Positions 13,245 to 22,534 are shown, counted from the stretch's first letter. The stretch: 30,225 nucleotides of DNA from JANYJA01 sp038229055 (GCA_038229055.1 JBBROU010000064.1:1-30225), one strand, 5' to 3'. Notes: generated from the letters alone by a model not told the origin. Program-made: numbers and translations.

Positions 13245-15710
13245 ATGAAAGGCGCCCTCTGTCTCGCTTTCGCATTCGGTTTACAAGCTCAAACCACAAT
13301 CCCTACGATCGCGGCAAAAACTGCCACGATGCACAAACTTGCCGGTTATTTCCCGCTCTACTGGGATGACAAAGCCGGGCGGCTGTGGCTCGAAATCGAT
13401 AAGTTCCAGACGGAATTCCTTTATGTGGATTCCCTGCCCGCGGGCGTCGGTTCGAACGACATCGGCTTAGATCGCGGCCAGATCGGAGGCTCGCGCATCG
13501 TGCGTTTCGAACGCAGCGGCCCGCGCATTCTGTTGGTTGAGCCGAACTACCGATTTCGCGCGACAGGCGGAGGTGCGGAAGAGAAGCGCGCGGTTGAGGA
13601 AAGCTTCGCCGAGTCGGTGCTGTGGGGCTTCGATTCGCAAGCCGAAGATGGCGATCGAGTCCTGGTTGATGCCACGCCCTTCTTCCTGCGCGACGCGCAT
13701 CACGTTCCACAGTCGATCCTGGAGGCGCGGCCGATCGGTGGCGGCGCTCAGGGAAACAATTCCGCCGCTCCGGCCTTTCACATGGATGCGACGCGGTGTG
13801 CTTTGTATCTGCCTCGGACCAAAAATTTTCCGAAGAATACGGAAGTCGAAGCCACGCTCACGTTCACTTCGGACAATCCTTCCGGGTTCATCGTCGACGT
13901 GACGCCCTCGCCGGAAGCGGTGACCGTGCGCGAACATCACTCGTTTGTCGAACTGCCCGACGCGGGTTACAAGCCGCGCGCCTACGATACGAGGGCTGGC
14001 TTTTTCGGCATCAGCTACGCGGATTACTCCGCGCCTCTCGGCGAGTCGCTTACCAAACGCCTGATCGCGCGGCATCGCCTGCAGAAGAAGAATTCCCAAG
14101 CCGCACTCAGCGAAGCCGTGCAGCCGATCGTTTACTATGTCGACCGCGGCGCGCCGGAACCGATCCGCTCGGCGCTGCTCGAAGGCGCGAGCTGGTGGAA
14201 CCAGGCATTCGAATCGGCGGGATACAAGAACGCATTCCGCGTTGAGCTGCTGCCCGCGGACGCCGACCCGATGGATTTGCGCTACAACCTGATCCAGTGG
14301 GTTCACCGTCACACTCGCGGGTGGTCTTATGGCGAAGCCGTTACCGACCCGCGCACGGGCGAGATCATCAAGGGTCAAGTGACTCTGGGGTCGCTGCGTG
14401 GCCGCCAGGATTACATGATTATGGAAGGCCTTCTCGCACCGTACGAGTCGGGCAAGCTGGCGCCGCCGGACATGCAGCGGGCCGTGCTGGCGCGATTGCG
14501 GCAACTGGCGGCCCATGAGGTGGGACACACGCTGGGCCTCGAGCATAACTTTGCTTCCAGCGTGAAGAACCGCGCGAGCGTGATGGATTATCCTCCGCCG
14601 GTCACGACGCTCAACTCAGCCGGAATACCGGACGTTTCCAGCGCCTATGCCACGGGCATTGGCGATTGGGACAAGATCGCGATTCAATACGGCTACCAAG
14701 ATTTCGCGCCCGGTCTAGACGAGAAAAAACAGCTCGATGCGCTGATGCGCCGCGCGACGGCGGACGGTTTCTTATTCATTTCGGATGCCGACGCACGCCC
14801 CGGGGGCAGCGCCCATCCGCAGGCGCATCTGTGGGACAGCGGGTCGGATGCGGCTACGGAACTCAATCGCATTCTGGATGTGCGCGCGCACGCGCTGCGG
14901 CGTTTTTCGATGAATAACATTCGCGAAGGCGAGCCCATGAGCCATTTGGAAGACGTGCTCGTACCGATTTATCTGTTTCACCGGTACCAGACCGAAGCGG
15001 CGGCGAAGGTGCTGGGCGGGCTGTTCTACACCTATGCGTTGCGCGGCGATGGGCAGCGCGTAACCGAACCCGTTCCAGGCGAGGAGCAACGGCGCGCGCT
15101 TGCTGCTTTACTGCGGACGCTCGGCCCGGAGACACTCACACTTCCCGCGAGCGTTGTAAAACTGATTCCGCCCAGCGCCAATGGCTATCCCCGGACGCGC
15201 GAAGATTTCCGCGAGCGCACGGGCCTCACGTTCGACCCGATCGGTGCTGCGGAATCGGCGGCAAACCTGACTGCTGGTTTGATTCTGAATCCGCAACGCG
15301 CCGCGCGCCTGGTGCAGCATCACGCCGAGGACACCACCGCGCCTAGCCTCGATGAGGTGATCGAGAAAACCCTGCAATTCACGTGGCATGCCGCGCCCGC
15401 CGCGGGTCTCGCGGCTCAAGTGCAGCGGGCAACCAGCTCGGTGGTGTTATTCCACTTGATGGACCTGGCCGCCAACGAAAACGCGCCTGCCCAAGTGAGG
15501 GCTACAGCGTTCGGGAAACTTGCCGAGTTGCGCGAATGGCTTTCTTCCGCGCCCGCTAACGACTCCGCACTGAAAGCGTTCTACACATTCTCCGCCGCGC
15601 AGATCAAACGCTTCGAGGCGAACCCGAAGGAAATCGGCATCCCTCATCCGCCGCTCGCGCCTCCGGGACAGCCAATCGGCGACGACGATTTCGGCTTCGC
15701 TCCATTCTGA
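13245..15710 (+). CDS. Secreted zinc-dependent metalloprotease (DUF5117/DUF4953 type)
   Basis: An 821-residue exported protein. The signal peptide is MKGALCLAFAFGLQAQ. The DUF5117-like region (about 40-260) contains FPLYWDDKAGRLWLEI and the DVTPSPEAVTVREHHSFVELP boundary. The catalytic domain carries the extended metzincin-type motif HEVGHTLGLEH (424-434), with H424, H428 and H434 as zinc ligands and E425 as the base. SVMDYPPP downstream is a candidate Met-turn. The C-terminal portion (about 500-800) is helical with no recognised repeats. Such proteases are frequent in Acidobacteriota and Bacteroidota and are thought to digest extracellular protein. It follows the DUF2203 gene by 24 bp but probably has its own start signal. 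Confidence 0.88.
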   Translation: MKGALCLAFAFGLQAQTTIPTIAAKTATMHKLAGYFPLYWDDKAGRLWLEIDKFQTEFLYVDSLPAGVGSNDIGLDRGQIGGSRIVRFERSGPRILLVEPNYRFRATGGGAEEKRAVEESFAESVLWGFDSQAEDGDRVLVDATPFFLRDAHHVPQSILEARPIGGGAQGNNSAAPAFHMDATRCALYLPRTKNFPKNTEVEATLTFTSDNPSGFIVDVTPSPEAVTVREHHSFVELPDAGYKPRAYDTRAGFFGISYADYSAPLGESLTKRLIARHRLQKKNSQAALSEAVQPIVYYVDRGAPEPIRSALLEGASWWNQAFESAGYKNAFRVELLPADADPMDLRYNLIQWVHRHTRGWSYGEAVTDPRTGEIIKGQVTLGSLRGRQDYMIMEGLLAPYESGKLAPPDMQRAVLARLRQLAAHEVGHTLGLEHNFASSVKNRASVMDYPPPVTTLNSAGIPDVSSAYATGIGDWDKIAIQYGYQDFAPGLDEKKQLDALMRRATADGFLFISDADARPGGSAHPQAHLWDSGSDAATELNRILDVRAHALRRFSMNNIREGEPMSHLEDVLVPIYLFHRYQTEAAAKVLGGLFYTYALRGDGQRVTEPVPGEEQRRALAALLRTLGPETLTLPASVVKLIPPSANGYPRTREDFRERTGLTFDPIGAAESAANLTAGLILNPQRAARLVQHHAEDTTAPSLDEVIEKTLQFTWHAAPAAGLAAQVQRATSSVVLFHLMDLAANENAPAQVRATAFGKLAELREWLSSAPANDSALKAFYTFSAAQIKRFEANPKEIGIPHPPLAPPGQPIGDDDFGFAPF

Positions 15711-15736
15711 ATTCGCAAGGTCGTCCCGCACCGGTT

Positions 15737-15745
15737 TGCTAGACT
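15737..15745 (+). promoter_or_regulatory. Extended -10-like promoter upstream of the HD-domain gene
   Basis: TGC-TAGACT resembles an extended -10 (TGnTATAAT) and ends 8 nt before the ATG at 15754. No Shine-Dalgarno lies between, again suggesting a leaderless transcript for this four-gene operon. Confidence 0.35.
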
Positions 15746-15753
15746 TTCCCCAT

Positions 15754-16317
15754 ATGGACCGGGATGCGGCCCTCGCCATTCTGCATGAATTCACACAGTC
15801 TGAAAGCCTTCGCAGGCATGCGTTGCAGGTCGAAGCCTGCGTGACCGCTTATGCGCGAAAATTCAACGAAGACGAGCAGGCGTGGTCGGTAACGGCCCTT
15901 CTGCACGACTTCGATTACGAGATGCACCCCAAAGCGCCCGACCATCCCATGAAAGGCGAGCCCATCCTCGAAATGCGCGGCGTATCGCCTGAAATTCGGC
16001 GCGCGATTCTTTCACACGCGAACTACAGCGGTGTATCGCGTGATTCGCTACTCGAAAAGAGTCTGTTCGCGTGCGATGAGCTCTCCGGTTTCATCTCCGC
16101 CGTCGCGCTGGTGAAACCATCGAAGAGCGTCGCCGAAGTGGACGCGCGGTCCATCCGAAAAAAGATGAAAGACAAAGCCTTCGCCCGTTCGGTAAGCCGC
16201 GAAGACATCGTGAACGGAGCTGCCGGTTTGAACGTGGAGTTCGATGAACACATCGCGTTCCGCATTGCGGCCATGCGCGAGCGAGCCGCCGAGTTGGGAT
16301 TGGCGGGAGTTTCGTGA
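15754..16317 (+). CDS. HD-domain phosphohydrolase-like protein
   Basis: A 187-residue cytosolic protein of the HD superfamily, metal-dependent phosphohydrolases. H22 in LRRHALQVEAC and the paired H51-D52 in LLHDFDYE provide the HD ligands; HANYSGV later may supply another. The C-terminal part, LALVKPSKS-like followed by KKMKDKAFARSVSR, is a conserved block in HD proteins of this subfamily. The ligand is unknown. An upstream in-frame start at 15736 would overlap the promoter box, so ATG 15754 is preferred. The stop overlaps the next gene's GTG by 4 bp (GTGA). Confidence 0.78.
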   Translation: MDRDAALAILHEFTQSESLRRHALQVEACVTAYARKFNEDEQAWSVTALLHDFDYEMHPKAPDHPMKGEPILEMRGVSPEIRRAILSHANYSGVSRDSLLEKSLFACDELSGFISAVALVKPSKSVAEVDARSIRKKMKDKAFARSVSREDIVNGAAGLNVEFDEHIAFRIAAMRERAAELGLAGVS

Positions 16318-17579
16318 AGCTTCGCGGAATGGCACTCGGCCTGGCGATCACGGCGCTCGCGGCGAATCAGAAGCCCAGCCCCGCACCCCACGATAGAATC
16401 CAGAGAAAATTGCTTGTTATTTCCATCGATGGACTGGACGCCCGCTTCCTGAAGGACGCCGACCGCATGCACCTGAAGATTCCGGCATTGCGGCGCATGA
16501 TCGCACAAGGGGCCATGGCCGATGGCGTTATCGGGGTGACGCCCACTCTCACATGGCCGTCATACGCCAGCTTGGTCACGGGTGTTCCTCCGGCTGTGCA
16601 CGGGATCACGACCAACGGACCGCCGGACAAGCCGGGGCAGGGTTGGTGGTCCGTGGCATCTTTGAAAACCCAGACGCTTTGGCAGGCCGCCGCGGCTAAG
16701 CAGTTGAAGACAGCCCTTCTGTTCTGGCCTACCTCGGTCGGAGCGCGCGTCGATTTCGATTGCCCTGAATTCTGGGAGACGCATGACTCGCCCGAGATTT
16801 CCTTCGCGCCCATCGCCGATAAATGCACCAGCGGGCTGGTGGAACGCATCGCCAGCGTCTATCCATCGTTCACAAAATCGTTATGGACGGACCGGACCGG
16901 GATGGAGGCCGCAAGTTACCTGGAACAGTATGAGCAACCGGACCTCACGATGGTTCACATTGCCGACCTGGATGTCGAGCAGCGTGAAACCGGCGCTCTG
17001 AGCCTCTATTCACGCGACCTGCTCGAGAGCGACGACGAGTTGATCGGAAGCGCGCTGAAGACGCTGCCGCCGCATACGGTCGTTGCCATCATCTCCGATC
17101 ACGGCTTCGAAACTGCCGACCACGTTGTCCGTCCGAAGGTGATGCTGAAGCAGGCGAAGGTGCGCGGCAGCGTTCAGGTGCGCTACGGCCTCATCGGCAC
17201 TTCCGAGGCGAACGTAGCGGCATTGTTGCGTAAGGAGATCGGAAATAGGAAGAGCGGCATCTCGCGCGAGGTTCCGATGAGCGAAGTTCGGGCCTTCGCG
17301 CCGCAGCTGAAACAATGGACTGCGGCTTTCGACACGCTGCCGAATTACGTTGCTTCCGAAGAAGAAAGGGGCGCCGCGGTGGGCCTGGGCAGTCACAAAG
17401 GCGTGAATGACTTCTGGCCTACGCGGCCGGCTTATCGCGCGAGCTTTGTGTTGTGGGGCGAGGGCGTGAAGGCCGGGACGCGGTGGGGTGAAATCTCCAT
17501 GCTCGACGTAGCCCCCACTCTCGCGGATGTTCTCCGCGTGAAATTGCCCGCCGCCAAAGGCATCTCCCATTGGAAATGA
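16314..17579 (+). CDS. Type I phosphodiesterase / nucleotide pyrophosphatase (alkaline phosphatase superfamily), exported
   Basis: A 421-residue enzyme with a short N-terminal hydrophobic signal (MALGLAITALAA). The alkaline-phosphatase-superfamily metal site is visible: D39 in ISIDGLD, the candidate nucleophile T80 in TLTWPSYASLVTG, a second-metal pair in ISDHGFE and the late histidine in GSHKG. The N-terminal SLVTG and HGITTNG blocks match the nucleotide pyrophosphatase/phosphodiesterase branch, which hydrolyses nucleotide or lipid phosphodiesters in the periplasm. GTG 16314 is preceded by GGGAG and coupled to the upstream HD gene. The end lies 16 bp before the dehydrogenase gene, which has its own AGGAG. 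Confidence 0.85.
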   Translation: MKLRGMALGLAITALAANQKPSPAPHDRIQRKLLVISIDGLDARFLKDADRMHLKIPALRRMIAQGAMADGVIGVTPTLTWPSYASLVTGVPPAVHGITTNGPPDKPGQGWWSVASLKTQTLWQAAAAKQLKTALLFWPTSVGARVDFDCPEFWETHDSPEISFAPIADKCTSGLVERIASVYPSFTKSLWTDRTGMEAASYLEQYEQPDLTMVHIADLDVEQRETGALSLYSRDLLESDDELIGSALKTLPPHTVVAIISDHGFETADHVVRPKVMLKQAKVRGSVQVRYGLIGTSEANVAALLRKEIGNRKSGISREVPMSEVRAFAPQLKQWTAAFDTLPNYVASEEERGAAVGLGSHKGVNDFWPTRPAYRASFVLWGEGVKAGTRWGEISMLDVAPTLADVLRVKLPAAKGISHWK

Positions 17580-17595
17580 ATCGTCAGGAGAAACC

Positions 17596-18705
17596 ATGAA
17601 AGCAGCCGCTGTATACCCTGGGAAACGTTTTGTCGGCTTGGCCGATTTGGATGACCCCAAGCTAGTCTCACCGAACGACGTGAAGCTGCGCATTTTGCGT
17701 GTTGGAGTGTGCGGGACTGACCGCGAAATCTGCGCGTTCGAGTATGGGACTCCACCGGATGGCTCCGAGTTTTTGGTATTGGGCCATGAATCGCTCGGCG
17801 AAGTGCTGGAAGTGGGGCCGGGTGTAACGGACCTGAAGCCGGGCGACCTGGTTGTACCGATGGTGCGCCGCCCGTGTGCGCATCCGGAGTGCGTGGCGTG
17901 CCGTTCGGGCCGGCAGGACTTCTGCTATACGGGCGACTTCACGGAGCGCGGCATCAAGCAGCGGCACGGCTTCATGACCGAGCTGGTGGTGGACGATCGC
18001 CAATACATGAACCACGTGCCATCGGAATTGCGCGATGTGGCGATCTTGACCGAGCCGCTCACGATCGCGGAGAAGGCGCTGATCGAGGTTTTGCTCATTC
18101 AGCGGCGTCTGCCTTGGGGCTGCCCGGCGCCCGGGCAGGAAAGCCGGTATTGTCACAAAGCGGTTGTGCTGGGCGCGGGGCCGGTGGGCCTGCTCGGGGC
18201 CATGACGTTGATCAATGCTGGATTTCAAACGTGGGTATATTCGCGCGAGCGGGAGCCGAACGAGAGCGCGCGCATCGTCGCTGCCATCGGCGCAAGATAC
18301 ATTTCTTCGCAAGAGAAATCCGTCGATCAAATGGCCGCGGAAGTCGGGAATATCGATCTAGTCTATGAAGCTGTCGGAGCGTCTCAGTTCGCCTTCGATG
18401 TGCTGCGCGGTCTGGGCATCAACGGTTTATTTGTATTCACCGGCGTGCCCGTCCACAACGCTCCCGTCTCCATCGATACCAGCCTGATCATGCGCAACAT
18501 GGTTCTGAAGAATCAGAACTTGCTGGGATCCGTCAATGCCGGACGCGATGCCTTCGAGGCTGCCATTCGCGATATTGGAAGCTTCAATCGAAAATGGCCC
18601 GACGCCGTTCGCTCTTTGATCACCGGGCGTTTCCCGCTGGACCAGTTCGAGAAGCCGATCGCAAGCCATGACGGTATCAAGAACGTGATTGAGATGGCTG
18701 CATGA
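17596..18705 (+). CDS. Zinc-dependent glucose 1-dehydrogenase-like alcohol dehydrogenase
   Basis: A 369-residue medium-chain dehydrogenase. It most resembles the archaeal-type glucose 1-dehydrogenases that oxidise glucose or related aldoses to the lactone. The catalytic zinc site is C39 in GVCGTDREI with H64-E65 in LGHES. The structural zinc lobe has C94, C99, C102 and C110. The nucleotide-binding fold begins VVLGAGPVGLLGA (about 190-202), followed by SRERE, compatible with NADP. TEPLT (152-156) is the conserved segment of the family. AGGAG lies 5 nt before the ATG. The gene overlaps the next glucosidase by 4 bp (ATGA), so glucose released by the neighbour is the likely substrate; this is an inference from position. 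Confidence 0.82.
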   Translation: MKAAAVYPGKRFVGLADLDDPKLVSPNDVKLRILRVGVCGTDREICAFEYGTPPDGSEFLVLGHESLGEVLEVGPGVTDLKPGDLVVPMVRRPCAHPECVACRSGRQDFCYTGDFTERGIKQRHGFMTELVVDDRQYMNHVPSELRDVAILTEPLTIAEKALIEVLLIQRRLPWGCPAPGQESRYCHKAVVLGAGPVGLLGAMTLINAGFQTWVYSREREPNESARIVAAIGARYISSQEKSVDQMAAEVGNIDLVYEAVGASQFAFDVLRGLGINGLFVFTGVPVHNAPVSIDTSLIMRNMVLKNQNLLGSVNAGRDAFEAAIRDIGSFNRKWPDAVRSLITGRFPLDQFEKPIASHDGIKNVIEMAA

Positions 18706-21338
18706 GGGGACAAAGCGCCGAGCGCGATCGCTTGGAGGAAGCCGCGCGGCGTGAAAAAAACTGGAAACGGTGGGGTCCGTATTTAGCCGAACGGCAATGG
18801 GGCACGGTCCGCGAAGATTATTCAGCGACGGGTGAGGTTTGGGATTACTTTCCGCACGATCACGCACGAAGCCGTGTCTATCGGTGGGGCGAAGACGGCC
18901 TGCTGGGCATCTGCGATCGCCAAGGGCGGATGTGCTTCTCGCTGGCCCTTTGGAACGGGCAGGATCCCATTTTGAAAGAGCGGCTATACGGGTTGACCGG
19001 TCCCCAGGGCAATCACGGCGAAGATGTGAAAGAAGTTTATTTCTATCTCGATGCCACGCCGACAGGTTCGTATCTGAAAGGCCTCTACAAATATCCGCAG
19101 CGCGCTTTCCCCTACGATCTGCTGCGGCAGGAAAACGGGCGTCGCGGTAGACAGGATCTCGAATTCGAAATCTTGGATACCGGGATCTTCGATGAGGAAC
19201 GTTATTTCGATGTGACCGCGGAGTACGCCAAAGCCGGTCCCGACGACATCCTGATTCGTCTGACGTTCGAAAATCGCGGTCCGGAAGAATGGGTTCTTCA
19301 CGCGCTTCCGACGCTCTGGTTTCGCAACACCTGGTCATGGAACCGTACCGGCGAAGGGTACTGGCCGAAAGGGAATATCTGGCTTGAGGGCCCGTCCAGC
19401 GTGCTCGCCGAACACGCCTCACTCGGCCGATTCCGCCTTTCTTCAGAGACTGAAAGCGAGTTTCTGTTCACCGAGAATGAGACCAATACGGAGCGCCTAT
19501 ATGCCATGCCGAACGCATCGAAATACGTCAAGGACGCCTTCGATGCTTATCTGGTGCATAACAGGCACGATGCGGTGAATCCGGAGGCATTCGGAACGAA
19601 GGTTGCGGCCCACGCGCAACTCACAATTGCGGCCGGCGGGCGCGCGCAACTGCGCTTCCGCCTGAATAGCGATGGCGACAAAGCCGAGTTCGGCGAAGCT
19701 TTCGACAAGATTTTCGAGCAACGCATCGCCGAAGCGGACGACTTTTACAGCGGCATCGCGCCTCAGGCCGATCCGGAAAAAGCCATTGCTCGTCAGGCGT
19801 ATGCGGGCCTGTTGTGGTCGCGCCAATTTTATTACTACAGCGTGGTCGATTGGCTGGCTGGCGACCCGGGGCACCCGCCTGCGCCGGAGAGCCGCTGGTA
19901 CGGCCGAAATCACGATTGGCTTCACCTGTTCAACCGCGACATCATTTCGATGCCCGACGCTTGGGAATATCCCTGGTACGCGTCTTGGGACCTGGCGTTT
20001 CACATGATCGTATACGCCGAAGTGGATCCGTTCGCCGCCAAAGATCAGCTTGTGCTGCTTCTGCGCGAATGGTACATGCATCCGAACGGCCAGATTCCGG
20101 CGTACGAATTTGCGTTCTCGGATGTGAACCCGCCGGTGCATGCGTGGGCCTGCTGGCGCGTTTACAAGATCAGCGCGCCGCCGGGCAAACGGGATCGCGC
20201 ATTCCTGACGCGCGTCTTCCAAAAGCTTTCACTGAACTTCACGTGGTGGATCAATCGCAAGGACGTCGCGGGTAAGCAGGTCTTTTCCGGCGGCTTTCTT
20301 GGGCTCGACAACATCGGCGTGTTCGACCGCTCTAAGCCGCTGCCCACCGGCGACGCGCTGGAGCAGGCCGACGGCACCGCGTGGATGGCATTCTTCTGCT
20401 CCACCATGCTCTCGATGGCGCTTGAGCTGGCCGAAGGCGATCCGGCTTATGAGGACATGGCATCGAAATATTTCGAGCACTTCGTCGCCATCGCGGACGC
20501 CATGAACTCGCTCGGAGGCACCGGGCTGTGGGACGAATTGGACGGCTTTTATTACGATCAACTGCAAGTAGACGGCACAAATATTCCGTTGCGGGTGCGC
20601 TCCATGGTCGGCTTAATCCCGCTTTTTGCGGTTGAAGTTTTGGAACAGGACTTGATTGAGAAATTGCCTGGGTTCCGCAAGCGCATGACCTGGTTCCTGG
20701 AGAATCGCACCGACCTCGGACGCCAAATCGCCTGGATGCCGACCGTAGGCGAGGGCGCTCATCGTCACAGCCTGCTAGCCATTCCATCACGCGAAAGATT
20801 GGAACGAGTGCTGCTCTGTCTGCTTGACGAGAATGAGTTTCTCTCACCCTTCGGAATCCGCTCGGTATCCAAAATCCATGACGGTCACCCGTTTGTGCTG
20901 CATGTCGATGGAGCCGAGCAGAAGGTCAATTATGAGCCTGGTGAATCGCAGACCGGCCTGTTCGGCGGCAACTCAAACTGGCGCGGGCCGATCTGGTTTC
21001 CGGTAAATTATCTGTTGATCGAAGCCTTGGAGCGATATCACCATTTCTACGGGGACGACCTCTGTGTGGAATGCCCAATCGGGTCGGGAAAAAGGATGAA
21101 CCTCAAAGAAGTCGCTCACGAACTGAATTTAAGACTGGCGCGTCTCTTTCTGCCGGATCAGAACGGACGGAGCCCTTGGCAAGGCGAAACGGAACTGTTC
21201 GCGGAAAACCCGAACTGGCGGAAGCTCGTCTGGTTCTTCGAATACTTTCACGCCGACACAGGACGCGGCTGCGGCGCGAGTCATCAAACAGGGTGGACCG
21301 CGCTCATCGCGCGCTGTCTGCTCGACCTCGAGCAATAA
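18702..21338 (+). CDS. GH63-like (MGH1-type) glucosidase
   Basis: An 878-residue protein without a signal peptide, so probably cytosolic. The N-terminal beta-sandwich domain (about 1-290) leads into an (alpha/alpha)6-barrel typical of GH63 and mannosylglycerate-hydrolase-like enzymes. The candidate acid D430 is in WYASWDLAFHM and the candidate base E847 in WFFEYFHADTG, which is followed by the closing HQTGWTALIA. The FGGNSNWRGPIWFPVNYLLIEAL segment is also characteristic. These enzymes are inverting hydrolases of alpha-glucosides or glucosylglycerate-like compatible solutes. Coupling to a glucose-dehydrogenase-like gene supports a glucose-releasing role. It is complete, and the last gene of the operon. 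Confidence 0.88.
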   Translation: MRGQSAERDRLEEAARREKNWKRWGPYLAERQWGTVREDYSATGEVWDYFPHDHARSRVYRWGEDGLLGICDRQGRMCFSLALWNGQDPILKERLYGLTGPQGNHGEDVKEVYFYLDATPTGSYLKGLYKYPQRAFPYDLLRQENGRRGRQDLEFEILDTGIFDEERYFDVTAEYAKAGPDDILIRLTFENRGPEEWVLHALPTLWFRNTWSWNRTGEGYWPKGNIWLEGPSSVLAEHASLGRFRLSSETESEFLFTENETNTERLYAMPNASKYVKDAFDAYLVHNRHDAVNPEAFGTKVAAHAQLTIAAGGRAQLRFRLNSDGDKAEFGEAFDKIFEQRIAEADDFYSGIAPQADPEKAIARQAYAGLLWSRQFYYYSVVDWLAGDPGHPPAPESRWYGRNHDWLHLFNRDIISMPDAWEYPWYASWDLAFHMIVYAEVDPFAAKDQLVLLLREWYMHPNGQIPAYEFAFSDVNPPVHAWACWRVYKISAPPGKRDRAFLTRVFQKLSLNFTWWINRKDVAGKQVFSGGFLGLDNIGVFDRSKPLPTGDALEQADGTAWMAFFCSTMLSMALELAEGDPAYEDMASKYFEHFVAIADAMNSLGGTGLWDELDGFYYDQLQVDGTNIPLRVRSMVGLIPLFAVEVLEQDLIEKLPGFRKRMTWFLENRTDLGRQIAWMPTVGEGAHRHSLLAIPSRERLERVLLCLLDENEFLSPFGIRSVSKIHDGHPFVLHVDGAEQKVNYEPGESQTGLFGGNSNWRGPIWFPVNYLLIEALERYHHFYGDDLCVECPIGSGKRMNLKEVAHELNLRLARLFLPDQNGRSPWQGETELFAENPNWRKLVWFFEYFHADTGRGCGASHQTGWTALIARCLLDLEQ

Positions 21339-21341
21339 GAA

Positions 21342-21900
21342 ATGACGACCCAGAACACCGGGTCGGGCATGGACGAGGCCACCATGGCGAAGCTCTTCGA
21401 CCCCTTCTTCACCACCAAATTCACCGGCCGCGGATTGTGATTGGCGGCGGTGCTCGGCATCGTGCGCGGGCACAAAGGCGCGATGAATTTGTACAGCACG
21501 CCGGGGAAAGGCTCCACGTTCAAAGTCCTACTTCCGGCCAGTTACGAGGCTCCGAGCAAAACGCGCATGCAGGAGTCTATGCAGTCCAAACACGCTTCGG
21601 CAACCGCACTGGTGGTGGATGATGAACAAGTGGTGCGCCGCACTACCAAGGCGTTGCTGGAGCGATCGGCTATACGGTAGTGCTTGCGGAGAACGACAAA
21701 GAAGGCGTGGACCTGTTCCGCGTTCTTGCCGACAAAATCTCCGTGGTGCTGCTCGATATGACCATGCCGGTGACGAGCGGCTACAACGAAGTGGAGGCGG
21801 TGCGCCGCTTTACAGGCAAAGGCTCGCCGGTTTCATCCAGAAGCCTTACAGTGCGGCGGCTTTGGCGGAACGAGTCCGCATGGTGATTGCGGAATCGCGA
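21342..21900 (+). pseudogene. Decayed hybrid histidine kinase/response regulator remnant
   Basis: Pieces of one protein appear in three frames. Frame 1 (21342-21680) starts inside the kinase ATPase lobe (TGSGMDEATMAKLFDPFFTTK, the G1/F-box region). It hits TGA at 21438-21440 exactly where the G2 box GRGLGLAAV needs a Gly (GGA to TGA), then continues GIVRGHKGAMNLYSTPGKGSTFKVLLP into a receiver start (ALVVDDEQVVRRTTKALLER). A one-base loss near 21664-21667 shifts into GYTVVLAENDKEGVDLF and VVLLDMTMPV. There an in-frame gap of roughly 20 residues joins the phosphoacceptor loop to TSGYNEVEAVRRF. A second one-base loss near 21829 shifts to GFIQKPYSAAALAERVRMVIAE. The sensor and dimerisation regions are absent. 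It is non-functional as a kinase. Confidence 0.88.
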
Positions 21901-22506
21901 TTACGAGCCGAACCGCTTCGACACTTCGGCCCAGTTGATAGTGTTCCACCATGCCGCCATGTAGTCCGGCCGCCGATTCTGATACTTCAGATAGTAGGCG
22001 TGCTCCCAAACGTCCATACCCATGACCGGATTTTTGCCTTCCATGATCGGGGTGTCCTGATTCGGTGTCGACATCACCTCGAGCTTGCCCGCGTTCTTCA
22101 CCAGCCACGCCCAGCCTGAACCAAACCGCGTGGCGCCGGCGGCATTGAATTTCTCTTTCAGCGCATCAAGGCTGCCGAAGCTGCTGTCGATGGCCGAGGC
22201 CAGCGCGCCCGCGGGTTTTCCGCCGCCGCCCGGACCCATAATCAGCCAGAACATCGAGTGGTTCGCATGCCCGCCGCCGTTGTTGCGCACCGCGGTTCGT
22301 ATGGCCTCAGGCACAGCGGCGCAGTTATTCGCCAGCAGCTCTTCGATCGATTTATTGGCCAGCTCAGGAGCCGATTCGAGCGCCTTATTCAAATTCGTAA
22401 CGTAAGCGTTGTGATGCTTGCCATGATGAATTTCCATGGTCATCTTGTCGATGTGCGGCTCGAGCGCGTCAGGTGCGTAAGGTAGCGGTGGAAGTGCGAA
22501 TGCCAT
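21901..22506 (-). CDS. sodA: Superoxide dismutase, Mn (or Fe/Mn) type
   Basis: Converts superoxide to oxygen and hydrogen peroxide. The 201-residue protein has metal ligands H27 (in IHHGKHHNAYV), H83 (in GGGHANHSMFW), D165 and H169 (in MDVWEHAYYL). The active-site Gln is placed at 150 in the NQDTP segment, and GGGHANHS is present, both favouring manganese; a cambialistic enzyme cannot be excluded. There is no signal peptide, so it is cytosolic. AAAGGA lies 8 nt before the ATG. It sits 28 bp downstream of gatA on the same strand and may be read from the same transcript. Its stop abuts the kinase pseudogene. Confidence 0.93.
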   Translation of the reverse strand: MAFALPPLPYAPDALEPHIDKMTMEIHHGKHHNAYVTNLNKALESAPELANKSIEELLANNCAAVPEAIRTAVRNNGGGHANHSMFWLIMGPGGGGKPAGALASAIDSSFGSLDALKEKFNAAGATRFGSGWAWLVKNAGKLEVMSTPNQDTPIMEGKNPVMGMDVWEHAYYLKYQNRRPDYMAAWWNTINWAEVSKRFGS

Positions 22507-22534
22507 AGTCTTGTCCTTTGAATACTGTCCTATC

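Noticed and set aside
13467..14546. A 359-residue minus-strand open frame inside the zinc protease gene
   Set aside because: The plus strand encodes the conserved protease including its zinc motif; the antisense frame shows no family features.
21342..21900. Sequencing error as the cause of the broken kinase frame
   Set aside because: One nonsense change, two frameshifts, an internal loss of receiver residues and a missing N-terminus together are hard to explain by base-calling error.
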